A stretch of DNA of 55,554 bases, taken from positions 1-55,554 of IMG/VR virus record IMGVR_UViG_3300048587_001023. One strand, given 5' to 3'. A program made the position numbers and the translations under genes. The number at the start of each line of letters is the position of its first letter. Position 1 is the first letter of the stretch. Below are positions 8,242 to 14,940 of the stretch, one piece after another. The stretch is from a virus. Below the pieces are notes generated by a model, which saw only the letters and a program-made list of their open reading frames with translations, had not been told where the DNA came from and ran no database searches.

Positions 8242-9548
8242 CCGCAGCGTGGTTCGCCGATCGGATCGAGCAGTGGCCGACGGCCAAGCTCCTCCCGTAT
8301 GCCAGAAACGCCCGAACCCATAGCGACGAGCAGGTCGCGCAGATTGCCGCATCGATTGCCGAGTTCGGCTTCACCAATCCGATCCTGGCCGGCGGCGACG
8401 GCGTGATCGTTGCCGGGCATGGCCGCCTCGCAGCCGCCCACAAATTGGGCCTGCAGGTGGTGCCGGTGGTCGTGCTCGACCATCTGAGCCCGACGCAGCG
8501 CCGGGCGTTGGTGATCGCGGATAACCGCATCGCCGAGAACGCCGGCTGGGATGACGCGATGCTGCGCATCGAGCTGACGGCGTTACAGGACGAAGACTTC
8601 GATGTAGCGCTGACGGGCTTCGATGCTGATGCGCTGGCGGAGTTGATGGCCGGCGACGAGCCGGACGGTGATGGCGCTACCGATGATGACGACGTGCCGG
8701 AGACGGCCGAGACTGCGGTTTCGCGTCCGGGCGATGTCTGGCTGCTCGGCGAGCATCGACTGCTGTGCGGCGATGCCACCGTCGCAGCGTCCTACGAGCG
8801 GTTGCTGGGTGACCAGCACGCCGACATGGTGTTCACCGATCCGCCGTACAACGTCAACTACGCCAACAGCGCCAAGGACAAACTGCGCGGCAAGGACCGC
8901 GCGATCCTCAACGACAACCTGGGCGATGGCTTCTACGATTTCCTGCTGGCAGCACTGACGCCGACCCTCGCGCGCTGTCAGGGCGGTGTTTACGTCGCCA
9001 TGTCGTCAAGCGAATTGGATGTGCTGCAGGCCGCCTTCCGCGCGGCCGGCGGTCGCTGGTCGACCTTCATCATCTGGGCCAAGCACACCTTCACGCTCGG
9101 CCGCGCCGACTACCAGCGCCAGTACGAGCCGATCCTGTACGGATGGCGCGAGGGTGCGCAGCGCCACTGGTGCGGCGACCGCGACCAGGGCGATGTCTGG
9201 AATATCAAAAAACCGCAGAAGAACGACCTGCACCCGACGATGAAGCCGGTGGAGTTGGTCGAGCGCGCGATCCGCAATTCCAGTCGCCCCGGCGACGTGG
9301 TACTTGATCCCTTCGGCGGCTCCGGCACGACGCTGATCGCGGCCGAGAAATCGGGACGGCAGGCGCGGCTGATCGAACTCGACCCGAAGTACGTCGACGT
9401 GATCGTGCGCCGCTGGCAGGACTGGTCGGGAAAGTCCGCCACCCGTGAATCTGATGGGGTGGCGTTCGATGCGTTGTCGGGCTCGCCGGCTCAGTCGCCG
9501 GCGGACTCCTCGACGATGCCGCAGTGCGTGACGAACCCCGTCAGGTAA
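8238..9548 (+). CDS. ParB-domain/DNA methyltransferase fusion, DPPY type
   Basis: This 436-residue paralogue of the preceding protein repeats the same layout: a ParB-like domain (residues 15-115, with VIVAGHGRLAAAHKLGL) and a methyltransferase domain with motif IV DPPY at 201-204 and motif I FGGSGTT at 359-365. DPPY is the usual form in N6-adenine enzymes. No restriction gene lies beside the pair, so they act as solitary phage methylases. The last 58 bases overlap the end of the convergent gene on the other strand, and the extra C-terminal tail after WQDWSGKS is poorly structured. Confidence 0.85.
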   Translation: MTAAWFADRIEQWPTAKLLPYARNARTHSDEQVAQIAASIAEFGFTNPILAGGDGVIVAGHGRLAAAHKLGLQVVPVVVLDHLSPTQRRALVIADNRIAENAGWDDAMLRIELTALQDEDFDVALTGFDADALAELMAGDEPDGDGATDDDDVPETAETAVSRPGDVWLLGEHRLLCGDATVAASYERLLGDQHADMVFTDPPYNVNYANSAKDKLRGKDRAILNDNLGDGFYDFLLAALTPTLARCQGGVYVAMSSSELDVLQAAFRAAGGRWSTFIIWAKHTFTLGRADYQRQYEPILYGWREGAQRHWCGDRDQGDVWNIKKPQKNDLHPTMKPVELVERAIRNSSRPGDVVLDPFGGSGTTLIAAEKSGRQARLIELDPKYVDVIVRRWQDWSGKSATRESDGVAFDALSGSPAQSPADSSTMPQCVTNPVR

Positions 9549-9859
9549 GCCAGGCCGCGGGGGATCCCGTAGTCGCGGCTGACCTGTCGACCGATGGTCC
9601 AGGCGTTCCAACGTTGCGTGGCGGCGTCGATCGACTGCTGCACGCTTTGCCCGCTGTGAATGCCATCGCGTACCTCGTCGGCAAAGTGTCGCCCGTAGCG
9701 ACTGTCGAGGAAGGCGCGGACGGCCTCCAGGCTGCAATCGGTCGCGTCGGCAATCGCGCCCATGGCCAGCGGCCAAGCAGCGTCAGCGTACGGGCCCATG
9801 GTGCCGAAGAATCCCCAGCCTTCGTTCTGGGTGGCGGGGATGGATGGGGTGCGGGTCAT
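9491..9859 (-). CDS. Conserved-looking phage protein of unknown function
   Basis: The 122-residue protein begins TRTPSIPATQNEGWGFFGTM and is mostly helical, with VRAFLDSRYGRHFADEVRDG and a GLAYLTGFVTHCGIVEE C-terminus. I do not recognise a family. The ATG at 9859 has an AGGAGA ribosome site five bases upstream, which decides the start. It is the last of four antisense genes and has its own copy of the shared promoter-like element at 9901-9930. Its end overlaps the second methyltransferase gene by 58 bases in convergent orientation. Confidence 0.7.
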   Translation of the reverse strand: MTRTPSIPATQNEGWGFFGTMGPYADAAWPLAMGAIADATDCSLEAVRAFLDSRYGRHFADEVRDGIHSGQSVQQSIDAATQRWNAWTIGRQVSRDYGIPRGLAYLTGFVTHCGIVEESAGD

Positions 9860-9900
9860 GGTGTTCTCCTGCGAGTTGATCGTGGCGACACCCGTAGTTA

Positions 9901-9930
9901 CGCGCTGGTCAATCGAGAAGCCAAGGCGTT
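9901..9930 (-). promoter_or_regulatory. Promoter-like repeat, copy 1 (divergent)
   Basis: On the minus strand this reads TTGGCT, 17 bases, GTAACT, about 42 bases before the start codon of the gene ending at 9491. It is the least conserved of four such elements, but spacing and the CAGCGC before the -10-like box are kept. Confidence 0.5.
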
Positions 9931-9954
9931 TTCGGCACCTTGATCGAACATTTT

Positions 9955-10263
9955 TCAATCGACACGGACGCCGACGTAGCGTCCGTAGTTGCCACCGGAC
10001 GGATCGACGTACAGCGTCGTGCGATTGGGCGCAGTGACCTCCACCACGCTGCGCCCGCCGCCCTCGAGGTAGCCACCGCGCCCGGCCAGCCATTCGCGAT
10101 CGTCGAGCAAAGTCTTGGCGAAGGCGTCGTACTCGGCCTCAGTCAGCTCCTTGCGGAGCTCGATCTCGACGGGCTCGGGTTGGGCGCTGGCATCGCCGTT
10201 GTGCAGGACGCAGTCAAGGTCGTAAGGCTTGCGTGCGAATCGGGCGCGAATCGTGGTGGTCAT
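9955..10263 (-). CDS. Small phage protein of unknown function
   Basis: This 102-residue protein starts at the ATG at 10263 with AGGAG six bases upstream. It contains an acidic helical centre (ELRKELTEAEYDAFAKTLLDDREWL) and a Gly-rich C-terminal strand region with VVEVTAPNRTTLYVDPSGGNYGRYVGV. The pattern suggests a small alpha/beta protein. No family is recognised. It belongs to the four-gene antisense cluster and has its own upstream promoter-like repeat at 10298-10333. Confidence 0.65.
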   Translation of the reverse strand: MTTTIRARFARKPYDLDCVLHNGDASAQPEPVEIELRKELTEAEYDAFAKTLLDDREWLAGRGGYLEGGGRSVVEVTAPNRTTLYVDPSGGNYGRYVGVRVD

Positions 10264-10297
10264 GAAGGGCTCCTGGGTGAATGTGGGCGACGTCCCC

Positions 10298-10333
10298 ATG
10301 AACACGCTGTTCGCGCGGGAAGCCAAGCGCTTC
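10298..10333 (-). promoter_or_regulatory. Promoter-like repeat, copy 2
   Basis: The minus strand reads TTGGCT, 17 bases, GTTCAT, ending 35 bases before the start codon at 10263. The element overlaps a strong hairpin (11-bp arms at 10318-10328 and 10336-10346) that also lies just past the end of the DUF3489 gene, so it may help stop transcription from that gene. Confidence 0.55.
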
Positions 10334-10359
10334 CTGCTTGGCTTCCGCGGGAGTTTCGA

Positions 10360-10932
10360 TCAGGCGACGCGGTAGACGCGCTCGCCGCCCGCTGCCTTGT
10401 CCGAGGTGAGGGACAAACCAAGCTTCTTCTTGAAGGCCCCGGCAAAGGTGCCGCGCACGGTGTGCGCCTGCCAGCCGGTGGCTTCGCAGATTTGCCGGAT
10501 GGTGGCGCCCTCGGGGCGCTGCAACATGCGGATGACTTCCGCCTGCTTGCTGTTGTCTCGAGTGCGTAGGGGCGTAGCGCTCGGCACAAAGGATGCCTCG
10601 GCAGCGGCGACGTCGGCTTCTACGCTCGCGTCGTTCGTCCTCTGCGCGGCGTCCGCGTTGGCGATGATGGCATCGAGCTTGGCCTCGAACATCGACTTCC
10701 GCTTCTTGTTGATGCGCGGGCGTTCGATGCCCAAGGCGTCGTAACCCTCGGCGGCCACGACAAACTGGCCGTCGATCTGCACCACCAGGACACGGTTGAA
10801 AAGACCGTCGAGCACCTTCTGGCGGGCGCCGCCTTTGATGTTCTCGGGGAACCACTCGATCTTGCCATCGGTGTGCGCAATGGCGTGGGCCAGGATGGCG
10901 TGCTGGGTCGGGGTCAGTTGAATCGTGCTCAT
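10360..10932 (-). CDS. DUF3489 domain protein
   Basis: The 190-residue protein ends in a DUF3489-type winged-helix region: KQAEVIRMLQRPEGATIRQICEATGWQAHTVRGTFAGAFKKKLGL, about residues 128-172, which probably binds DNA. The N-terminal half (TPTQHAILAHAIAH...GGARQKVLDGLFNRVLV) resembles a second small helical unit. The start is the ATG at 10932 with GGAG upstream. It is the largest gene of the antisense cluster and the best candidate for its regulator. DUF3489 proteins are frequent in phages and integrated elements; the function is unknown. Confidence 0.7.
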   Translation of the reverse strand: MSTIQLTPTQHAILAHAIAHTDGKIEWFPENIKGGARQKVLDGLFNRVLVVQIDGQFVVAAEGYDALGIERPRINKKRKSMFEAKLDAIIANADAAQRTNDASVEADVAAAEASFVPSATPLRTRDNSKQAEVIRMLQRPEGATIRQICEATGWQAHTVRGTFAGAFKKKLGLSLTSDKAAGGERVYRVA

Positions 10933-10963
10933 GCTCTGCTCCGTGGCAGTGGATCGGAAGGTG

Positions 10964-11000
10964 ATGAACGCGCTGTGCGGCGATGAAGCCAAGCGCCTTC
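10964..11000 (-). promoter_or_regulatory. Promoter-like repeat, copy 3
   Basis: The minus strand reads TTGGCT, 17 bases, GTTCAT, ending 32 bases before the start codon of the DUF3489 gene. As in copy 2, a GCCAAGC...GCTTGGC hairpin (10988-11007) overlaps the -35-like side. Confidence 0.55.
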
Positions 11001-11009
11001 TGCTTGGCC

Positions 11010-11201
11010 TCAGCCCTGCTTCGCGCGGCGCTTGGATTTGGCGTCCTGCTGGCCGGCCCTGAAGGCCGCTTCCAAGGCATCGCGCACGCACCAGACGCCG
11101 ACGTCGTGGAAGTCGAGGGAATCGGAATTTCGGGTTTCCAGCGTTTCGATGCGCAGGTGCTGCTGTGCGATCTGGGTGAGGAGGTCGTCGAGGGTATTCA
11201 T
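11010..11201 (-). CDS. DUF6900-like small protein
   Basis: This 63-residue protein contains LDDLLTQIAQQHLRIETLETRNSDSLDFHDVGVWCVRDALEAAFRAG, which matches my memory of DUF6900, a short domain of unknown function seen in plasmids and phages. The C-terminus is basic (KSKRRAKQG). The start is the ATG at 11201. It is the first gene of the antisense cluster and has the best-conserved copy of the promoter-like repeat at 11234-11269. Confidence 0.65.
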   Translation of the reverse strand: MNTLDDLLTQIAQQHLRIETLETRNSDSLDFHDVGVWCVRDALEAAFRAGQQDAKSKRRAKQG

Positions 11202-11233
11202 GGCGGGTCCGGGTGGTGGTTGGCGACGGTGTG

Positions 11234-11269
11234 ATGAACGCGCTGTTCGCGACGGAAGCCAAGCGTTTC
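11234..11269 (-). promoter_or_regulatory. Promoter-like repeat, copy 4
   Basis: The minus strand reads TTGGCT, 17 bases, GTTCAT, ending 33 bases before the DUF6900 start codon. It lies close to the divergent start of the terminase small subunit gene at 11304, so a regulator bound here could influence both directions. Confidence 0.55.
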
Positions 11270-11303
11270 GCCCGGGAATCGCGATCATTGATTGAAGGGG
11301 CCG

Positions 11304-11831
11304 ATGGGCATCTCGATTCGCGCCTATGCGCGCCACCGCGGGGTGACCGATACCGCCGTGCACAAGGCGATCCGTGCCGGCCGCATTACCCCTGAAGCCG
11401 ACGGCACGATTGACCCGGCCCGCGCCGACCAGGACTGGGCGCGCAACTCCGAAGCCCCGCGCGCTGGTACGCGCACCAAGGCTGCTCGTGTGGCCATGCC
11501 GGATGCTGGGGCCGACAGCGGCACGCCGCTCCCTGTGGGCGGCGCCTCGTTGCTACAGGCGCGCACCGTCAACGAGGTGGTCAAGGCGCAGACCAACAAG
11601 GTCCGGCTGGCACGCCTCAAGGGCGAACTGGTCGACCGGCCGCAGGCCATCGCCCATGTATTCAAGCTGGCGCGCGCTGAGCGCGATGCCTGGCTCAACT
11701 GGCCGGCGCGGGTATCAGCGCAGATGGCCGCGCTGCTGGGCATCGATGGCCACGCGCTACATGTCGCGCTGGAGGCCGCCGTACGCGAGCACCTGCAGGA
11801 ACTGGGCGAGGTCCGCCCGCGAGTGGATTGA
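11304..11831 (+). CDS. Terminase small subunit-like DNA packaging protein
   Basis: The 175-residue protein opens with an HTH of the Nu1 type (ISIRAYARHRGVTDTAVHKAIRAGRI, residues 3-28) and continues with a helical region (VVKAQTNKVRLARLKGELVDRPQAIAHVFKLARAERDAWLNWP) used for oligomer contacts in this group. It would recognise phage DNA ends for packaging. It directly precedes the large terminase gene, with which it shares a TGATG junction. The ATG at 11304 is preferred over an upstream TTG because GAAGGGG lies just before it and the HTH begins there. Such proteins are often labelled elements of external origin. Confidence 0.75.
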   Translation: MGISIRAYARHRGVTDTAVHKAIRAGRITPEADGTIDPARADQDWARNSEAPRAGTRTKAARVAMPDAGADSGTPLPVGGASLLQARTVNEVVKAQTNKVRLARLKGELVDRPQAIAHVFKLARAERDAWLNWPARVSAQMAALLGIDGHALHVALEAAVREHLQELGEVRPRVD

Positions 11832-13795
11832 TGACGATCGTGGCGGATTACGAGGGCGGGCTCGATATCGAGCGCGCCTGGCGGGAAGGCCTGACTCCCG
11901 ATCCCCTGCTTTCGGTGTCGGAATGGGCCGATCGGCACCGGATGCTATCGAGCAAGGCCTCGGCCGAGCCCGGGCGCTGGCGCACTAGCCGCACGCCTTA
12001 CCTCAAGGCGATCATGGATTGCCTGTCGCCGACTTCGGCGATCGAGCGCGTGGTGTTCATGAAGGCCGCGCAGCTCGGCGCGACCGAGATGGGCAACAAC
12101 TGGATCGGCTACGTGATCCATCACGCGCCGGGACCGATGATGGCGGTGTCGCCCACGGTCGAGATGGCCAAGCGCAACTCGAAGCAGCGCATCGACCCGC
12201 TGATCGAAGAATCGCCGGTGCTGGCCGAGCTGATCGCACCGGCGCGCTCGCGCGACGCCGGCAACACGATTCTGGCCAAGGAGTTCCGCGGCGGCGTGCT
12301 GGTGATGACCGGCGCGAACAGCGCCGTCGGCCTGCGCTCCATGCCGGTGCGCTACCTGTTCCTGGACGAAGTCGACGGTTATCCCAGCGACGTTGATGGC
12401 GAGGGCGATGCGATCTCGCTGGCGGAGGCGCGCACCCGCACCTTCACCCGGCGCAAGATCTTCATCGTCTCGACGCCGACGATTGCCGGCGCCAGTTCGA
12501 TCGAGCGCGAGTACGAAGCCTCAGACCAACGCCGCTTCTTTTTGCCCTGCCCGCATTGCACGCATCGGCAGTGGCTGCGGTTCGAGCAGTTGCGCTGGGA
12601 CAAGGGCCGGCCAGACACGGCCGCCTACGTCTGCGAGTCCTGCGAGCAGCCGATCGCGGAGAGCCACAAGACCTGGATGCTGGAGCGCGGCGAGTGGCGG
12701 GCCCTGGCCACAGCGAGCAATGGCAAGACCGCGGGCTTTCATCTCTCCTCGCTGTACAGCCCGGTGGGCTGGCGCAGTTGGCGGGAAATTGCTGCGGCCT
12801 GGGAGGCCGCGGTGAACAAGGAATCGGGATCGGCGGCGGCGATCAAGACCTTCAAGAACACCGAGCTCGGCGAGACCTGGGTCGAGGAAGGCGAAGCACC
12901 GGATTGGCAGCGCTTGATCGAGCGCCGCGAGGACTACGTGCCGGGCCGAATTCCGGCTGGCGGCCTGCTGCTGGTCGGTGGCGCCGACGTGCAAAAGGAC
13001 CGCATCGAGGCCTCGATCTGGGCCTTCGGCCGCGGCAAGGAAGCCTGGCTGGTCGAGCACCGCGTGCTGATGGGCGACACCGCCCGCGACGGCGTGTGGC
13101 GCCGGCTCGGCGAGTTGCTGGCGGAGACCTGGACCCACGCCTCCGGCGCTCAGTTGCCGCTGGCGCGCTTTGCGCTGGACACCGGCTTTGCCACGCAGGA
13201 GGCCTATGCCTTCGTGCGCGGCTGCCGTGATCCGCGGGCGATGGCGGTCAAAGGCGTGTCGAAGGGCGCGGCCCTGATCGGCACACCGACGGCTGTCGAC
13301 CTCACGCAAGGCGGCAAGAAACTGCGCCGTGGCATCAAGGTGTTCTCGGTCGCTGTCGGCATCGCCAAGCTCGAGTTCTACAACAACCTGCGCAAGAACG
13401 CCGACGTGTTGGAGGACGGCATCACGCTGCGCTACCCGGTCGGCTTCGTGCACTTGCCCAAGGTCGACGCCGAGTTTGTGCAGCAGTTGTGCGCCGAACA
13501 ACTGATCACCCGCCGCGATCGCAACGGTTTCGCGATTCGCGAGTGGCAAAAGATGCGCGAGCGTAACGAGGCCCTGGACTGCTACGTGTACGCCCGCGCG
13601 GCCGCGAGTGCCGCCGGCCTCGACCGTTTCGAAGAACGCCATTGGAGCGAATTGGAACGCCAGCTTGGCGTGCCGCCGCCCCAGGCAATCATCACCACTG
13701 AACCCCTGATCGAGGCCACCCCACGCGGTGGCCTCGCTGTTTCCGCACCCCGCACCAGCGGCCGCCGCCTCATTCGCAGCCGCTGGGTCGGCTGA
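11831..13795 (+). CDS. Terminase large subunit, GpA family
   Basis: This 654-residue packaging motor and nuclease has a Walker A-like KAAQLGATE at residues 78-86 and Walker B YLFLDEVD at about 175-182, with D179 and E180. A zinc-ribbon-like pair CPHC...CESC lies at about 240-275. The nuclease domain follows, with GADVQKDRIEASIWAFG at about 384-400 and FALDTGFAT further on. The length is normal for lambda GpA-type enzymes. The ATG at 11831 overlaps the small-subunit stop. It converts concatemers to packaged genomes and indicates a cos-type phage. Confidence 0.9.
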   Translation: MTIVADYEGGLDIERAWREGLTPDPLLSVSEWADRHRMLSSKASAEPGRWRTSRTPYLKAIMDCLSPTSAIERVVFMKAAQLGATEMGNNWIGYVIHHAPGPMMAVSPTVEMAKRNSKQRIDPLIEESPVLAELIAPARSRDAGNTILAKEFRGGVLVMTGANSAVGLRSMPVRYLFLDEVDGYPSDVDGEGDAISLAEARTRTFTRRKIFIVSTPTIAGASSIEREYEASDQRRFFLPCPHCTHRQWLRFEQLRWDKGRPDTAAYVCESCEQPIAESHKTWMLERGEWRALATASNGKTAGFHLSSLYSPVGWRSWREIAAAWEAAVNKESGSAAAIKTFKNTELGETWVEEGEAPDWQRLIERREDYVPGRIPAGGLLLVGGADVQKDRIEASIWAFGRGKEAWLVEHRVLMGDTARDGVWRRLGELLAETWTHASGAQLPLARFALDTGFATQEAYAFVRGCRDPRAMAVKGVSKGAALIGTPTAVDLTQGGKKLRRGIKVFSVAVGIAKLEFYNNLRKNADVLEDGITLRYPVGFVHLPKVDAEFVQQLCAEQLITRRDRNGFAIREWQKMRERNEALDCYVYARAAASAAGLDRFEERHWSELERQLGVPPPQAIITTEPLIEATPRGGLAVSAPRTSGRRLIRSRWVG

Positions 13796-13831
13796 TCGAA
13801 CGCTTCCGAATCACCCTCCACGGAGTCCTGC

Positions 13832-14323
13832 ATGAGTCTGCAAACGCAACTGAACAGCTTCGTCGTCCGCGTCGCCGACGAGTTCAACACCGTCAAAGGC
13901 CGCACCGGCGCCCTGGCCGCGCTGAACACCAGCGACAAGTCGAACCTGGTCGCGGCCATCAACGAGGTCAAGGCCGCCATCGTCGCGGCCGCCGCAATCG
14001 ACGATACCCAGGCAACGCTCGCCACCACCTACTCGTCGAGCAAGATCGTCACCCTGCTCGATACCCTCAAGGCCGACATCCTCGGCGGCGCCGATCCGGC
14101 CTACGACACCCTGCTCGAACTGCAGCAAGCGCTGCAGAACGACCAGACCGGCATCGCCGCGCTGACCGCCGCGATTGAAGCGCGCGTGCGCTTCGATGCC
14201 GCGCAGACGCTGACGCCCACCGAGCAGGCGCAGGCGCGCAGCAATATCGGCGCGGTCGCGGCCAGCGACATCGGCGATGTGGCGACCGACTTCGTGGCGA
14301 TCTTCGAAGCGGCCCTGGTCTAA
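13832..14323 (+). CDS. Fibre-shaft-like phage protein
   Basis: This 163-residue protein is helical and repetitive, with segments common in tail-fibre shafts: LNTSDKSNLVAAINEVKAAI at residues about 31-50 and QTLTPTEQAQARSNIGAVAA near 128-147. Both motifs are typical of trimeric phage fibre proteins. It has GGAG six bases before its ATG and is followed four bases later by a gene resembling a fibre head domain. Fibre genes normally sit at the end of the tail operon, so the place between terminase and gpW is unusual. The role as a virion fibre or head decoration is inferred. Confidence 0.6.
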   Translation: MSLQTQLNSFVVRVADEFNTVKGRTGALAALNTSDKSNLVAAINEVKAAIVAAAAIDDTQATLATTYSSSKIVTLLDTLKADILGGADPAYDTLLELQQALQNDQTGIAALTAAIEARVRFDAAQTLTPTEQAQARSNIGAVAASDIGDVATDFVAIFEAALV

Positions 14324-14326
14324 TCC

Positions 14327-14716
14327 ATGAGCCTGAGCGGACAGTTCGCGGCTCTGGCCGCGCGCATCGGCGGCGAGATCAAGGACCTGATCCGACCGGA
14401 TCATCCGGGACTCGCCCGCGCCTGGGTGTCGTTCGGGTGGGACGGCAGCGAAATCGTGATCGCCGCGTCGTATGGCGTGGCGGCCGTCCAGCGCCTGGCC
14501 GCCGGTCGCTACCGCGTCGAGTTCAGCGCGCCGTTTCCCGATGCCGGCTATTGCTGGACGGCCAGCGGGCGCAGCGCCGGTGCGAATGGCGCGATTCGCT
14601 TCATCGTCACGCGCAGCGTCGATGCCAAGACCGCGACGCAGCTCGACCTCGCTTGCAGCACCAGCAACAACAGCCTCGCTGACGCCAGCGAAGTGAACCT
14701 GGTGGTGTATCGATGA
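14327..14716 (+). CDS. Fibre C-terminal head-like domain protein
   Basis: The 129-residue product contains LARAWVSFGWDGSEIVIAASYGVAAVQRLAAGRYRVEF followed by DAGYCWTASGRSA. This closely follows the pattern of the C-terminal receptor-binding domain of many phage tail fibres (AWVNF...sfNVsSitd.gtGdYtvnF...Y). Here that domain stands alone as a gene, directly after the fibre-shaft-like gene. The two may form one adhesin from two chains, or be the product of an old split. The end overlaps the gpW ATG by four bases. Confidence 0.6.
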   Translation: MSLSGQFAALAARIGGEIKDLIRPDHPGLARAWVSFGWDGSEIVIAASYGVAAVQRLAAGRYRVEFSAPFPDAGYCWTASGRSAGANGAIRFIVTRSVDAKTATQLDLACSTSNNSLADASEVNLVVYR

Positions 14717-14940
14717 GTGTGACCTACACCGAAGTGCAGCTTCAGGCGCTGCGCGAGGCCCTGGCGCGCGGCGAGAAACGTGTGAGCTTCGGCGACAAGA
14801 CGGTCGAGTACCGCACCGTCGATGAGCTGCAAGCCGCCATCGCCGCGGTGGAGGCGGCGATGCACAAGGACGCGGTCGCCACCGGCCTGTACCCGCGGGC
14901 ACCCCGGCAGATCCGCGTGACCACCGGGAAGGGCTTCTGA
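14713..14940 (+). CDS. Head-tail joining protein gpW
   Basis: The 75-residue protein matches the gpW family: helix TEVQLQALREALARGEKRVSFGDKTVEYRTVDELQAAIAAVEAAM with the beta hairpin between the helices. In lambda, gpW stabilises DNA in the filled head and forms the surface for tail binding. The length is only slightly above the family norm of about 68. It overlaps the fibre-like gene before it and the portal start at 14940, as in lambda where W lies between A and B. Confidence 0.85.
   Translation: MSVTYTEVQLQALREALARGEKRVSFGDKTVEYRTVDELQAAIAAVEAAMHKDAVATGLYPRAPRQIRVTTGKGF

Noticed and set aside
6853-9548. Complete restriction-modification system formed by the two phage methyltransferases
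   Set aside because: No nuclease gene is adjacent; neighbours are small phage proteins, so these are solitary methylases.
9940-10569. Plus-strand open frame across the antisense cluster
   Set aside because: Each minus-strand gene has its own ribosome site and a recognisable domain or repeat promoter; the plus frame has neither.
11244-11290. Small plus-strand peptides reading MNALF..EAKRF repeated four times
   Set aside because: The repeats align better as promoter elements of the minus-strand genes, with fixed spacing to their start codons; one copy lacks a start codon.
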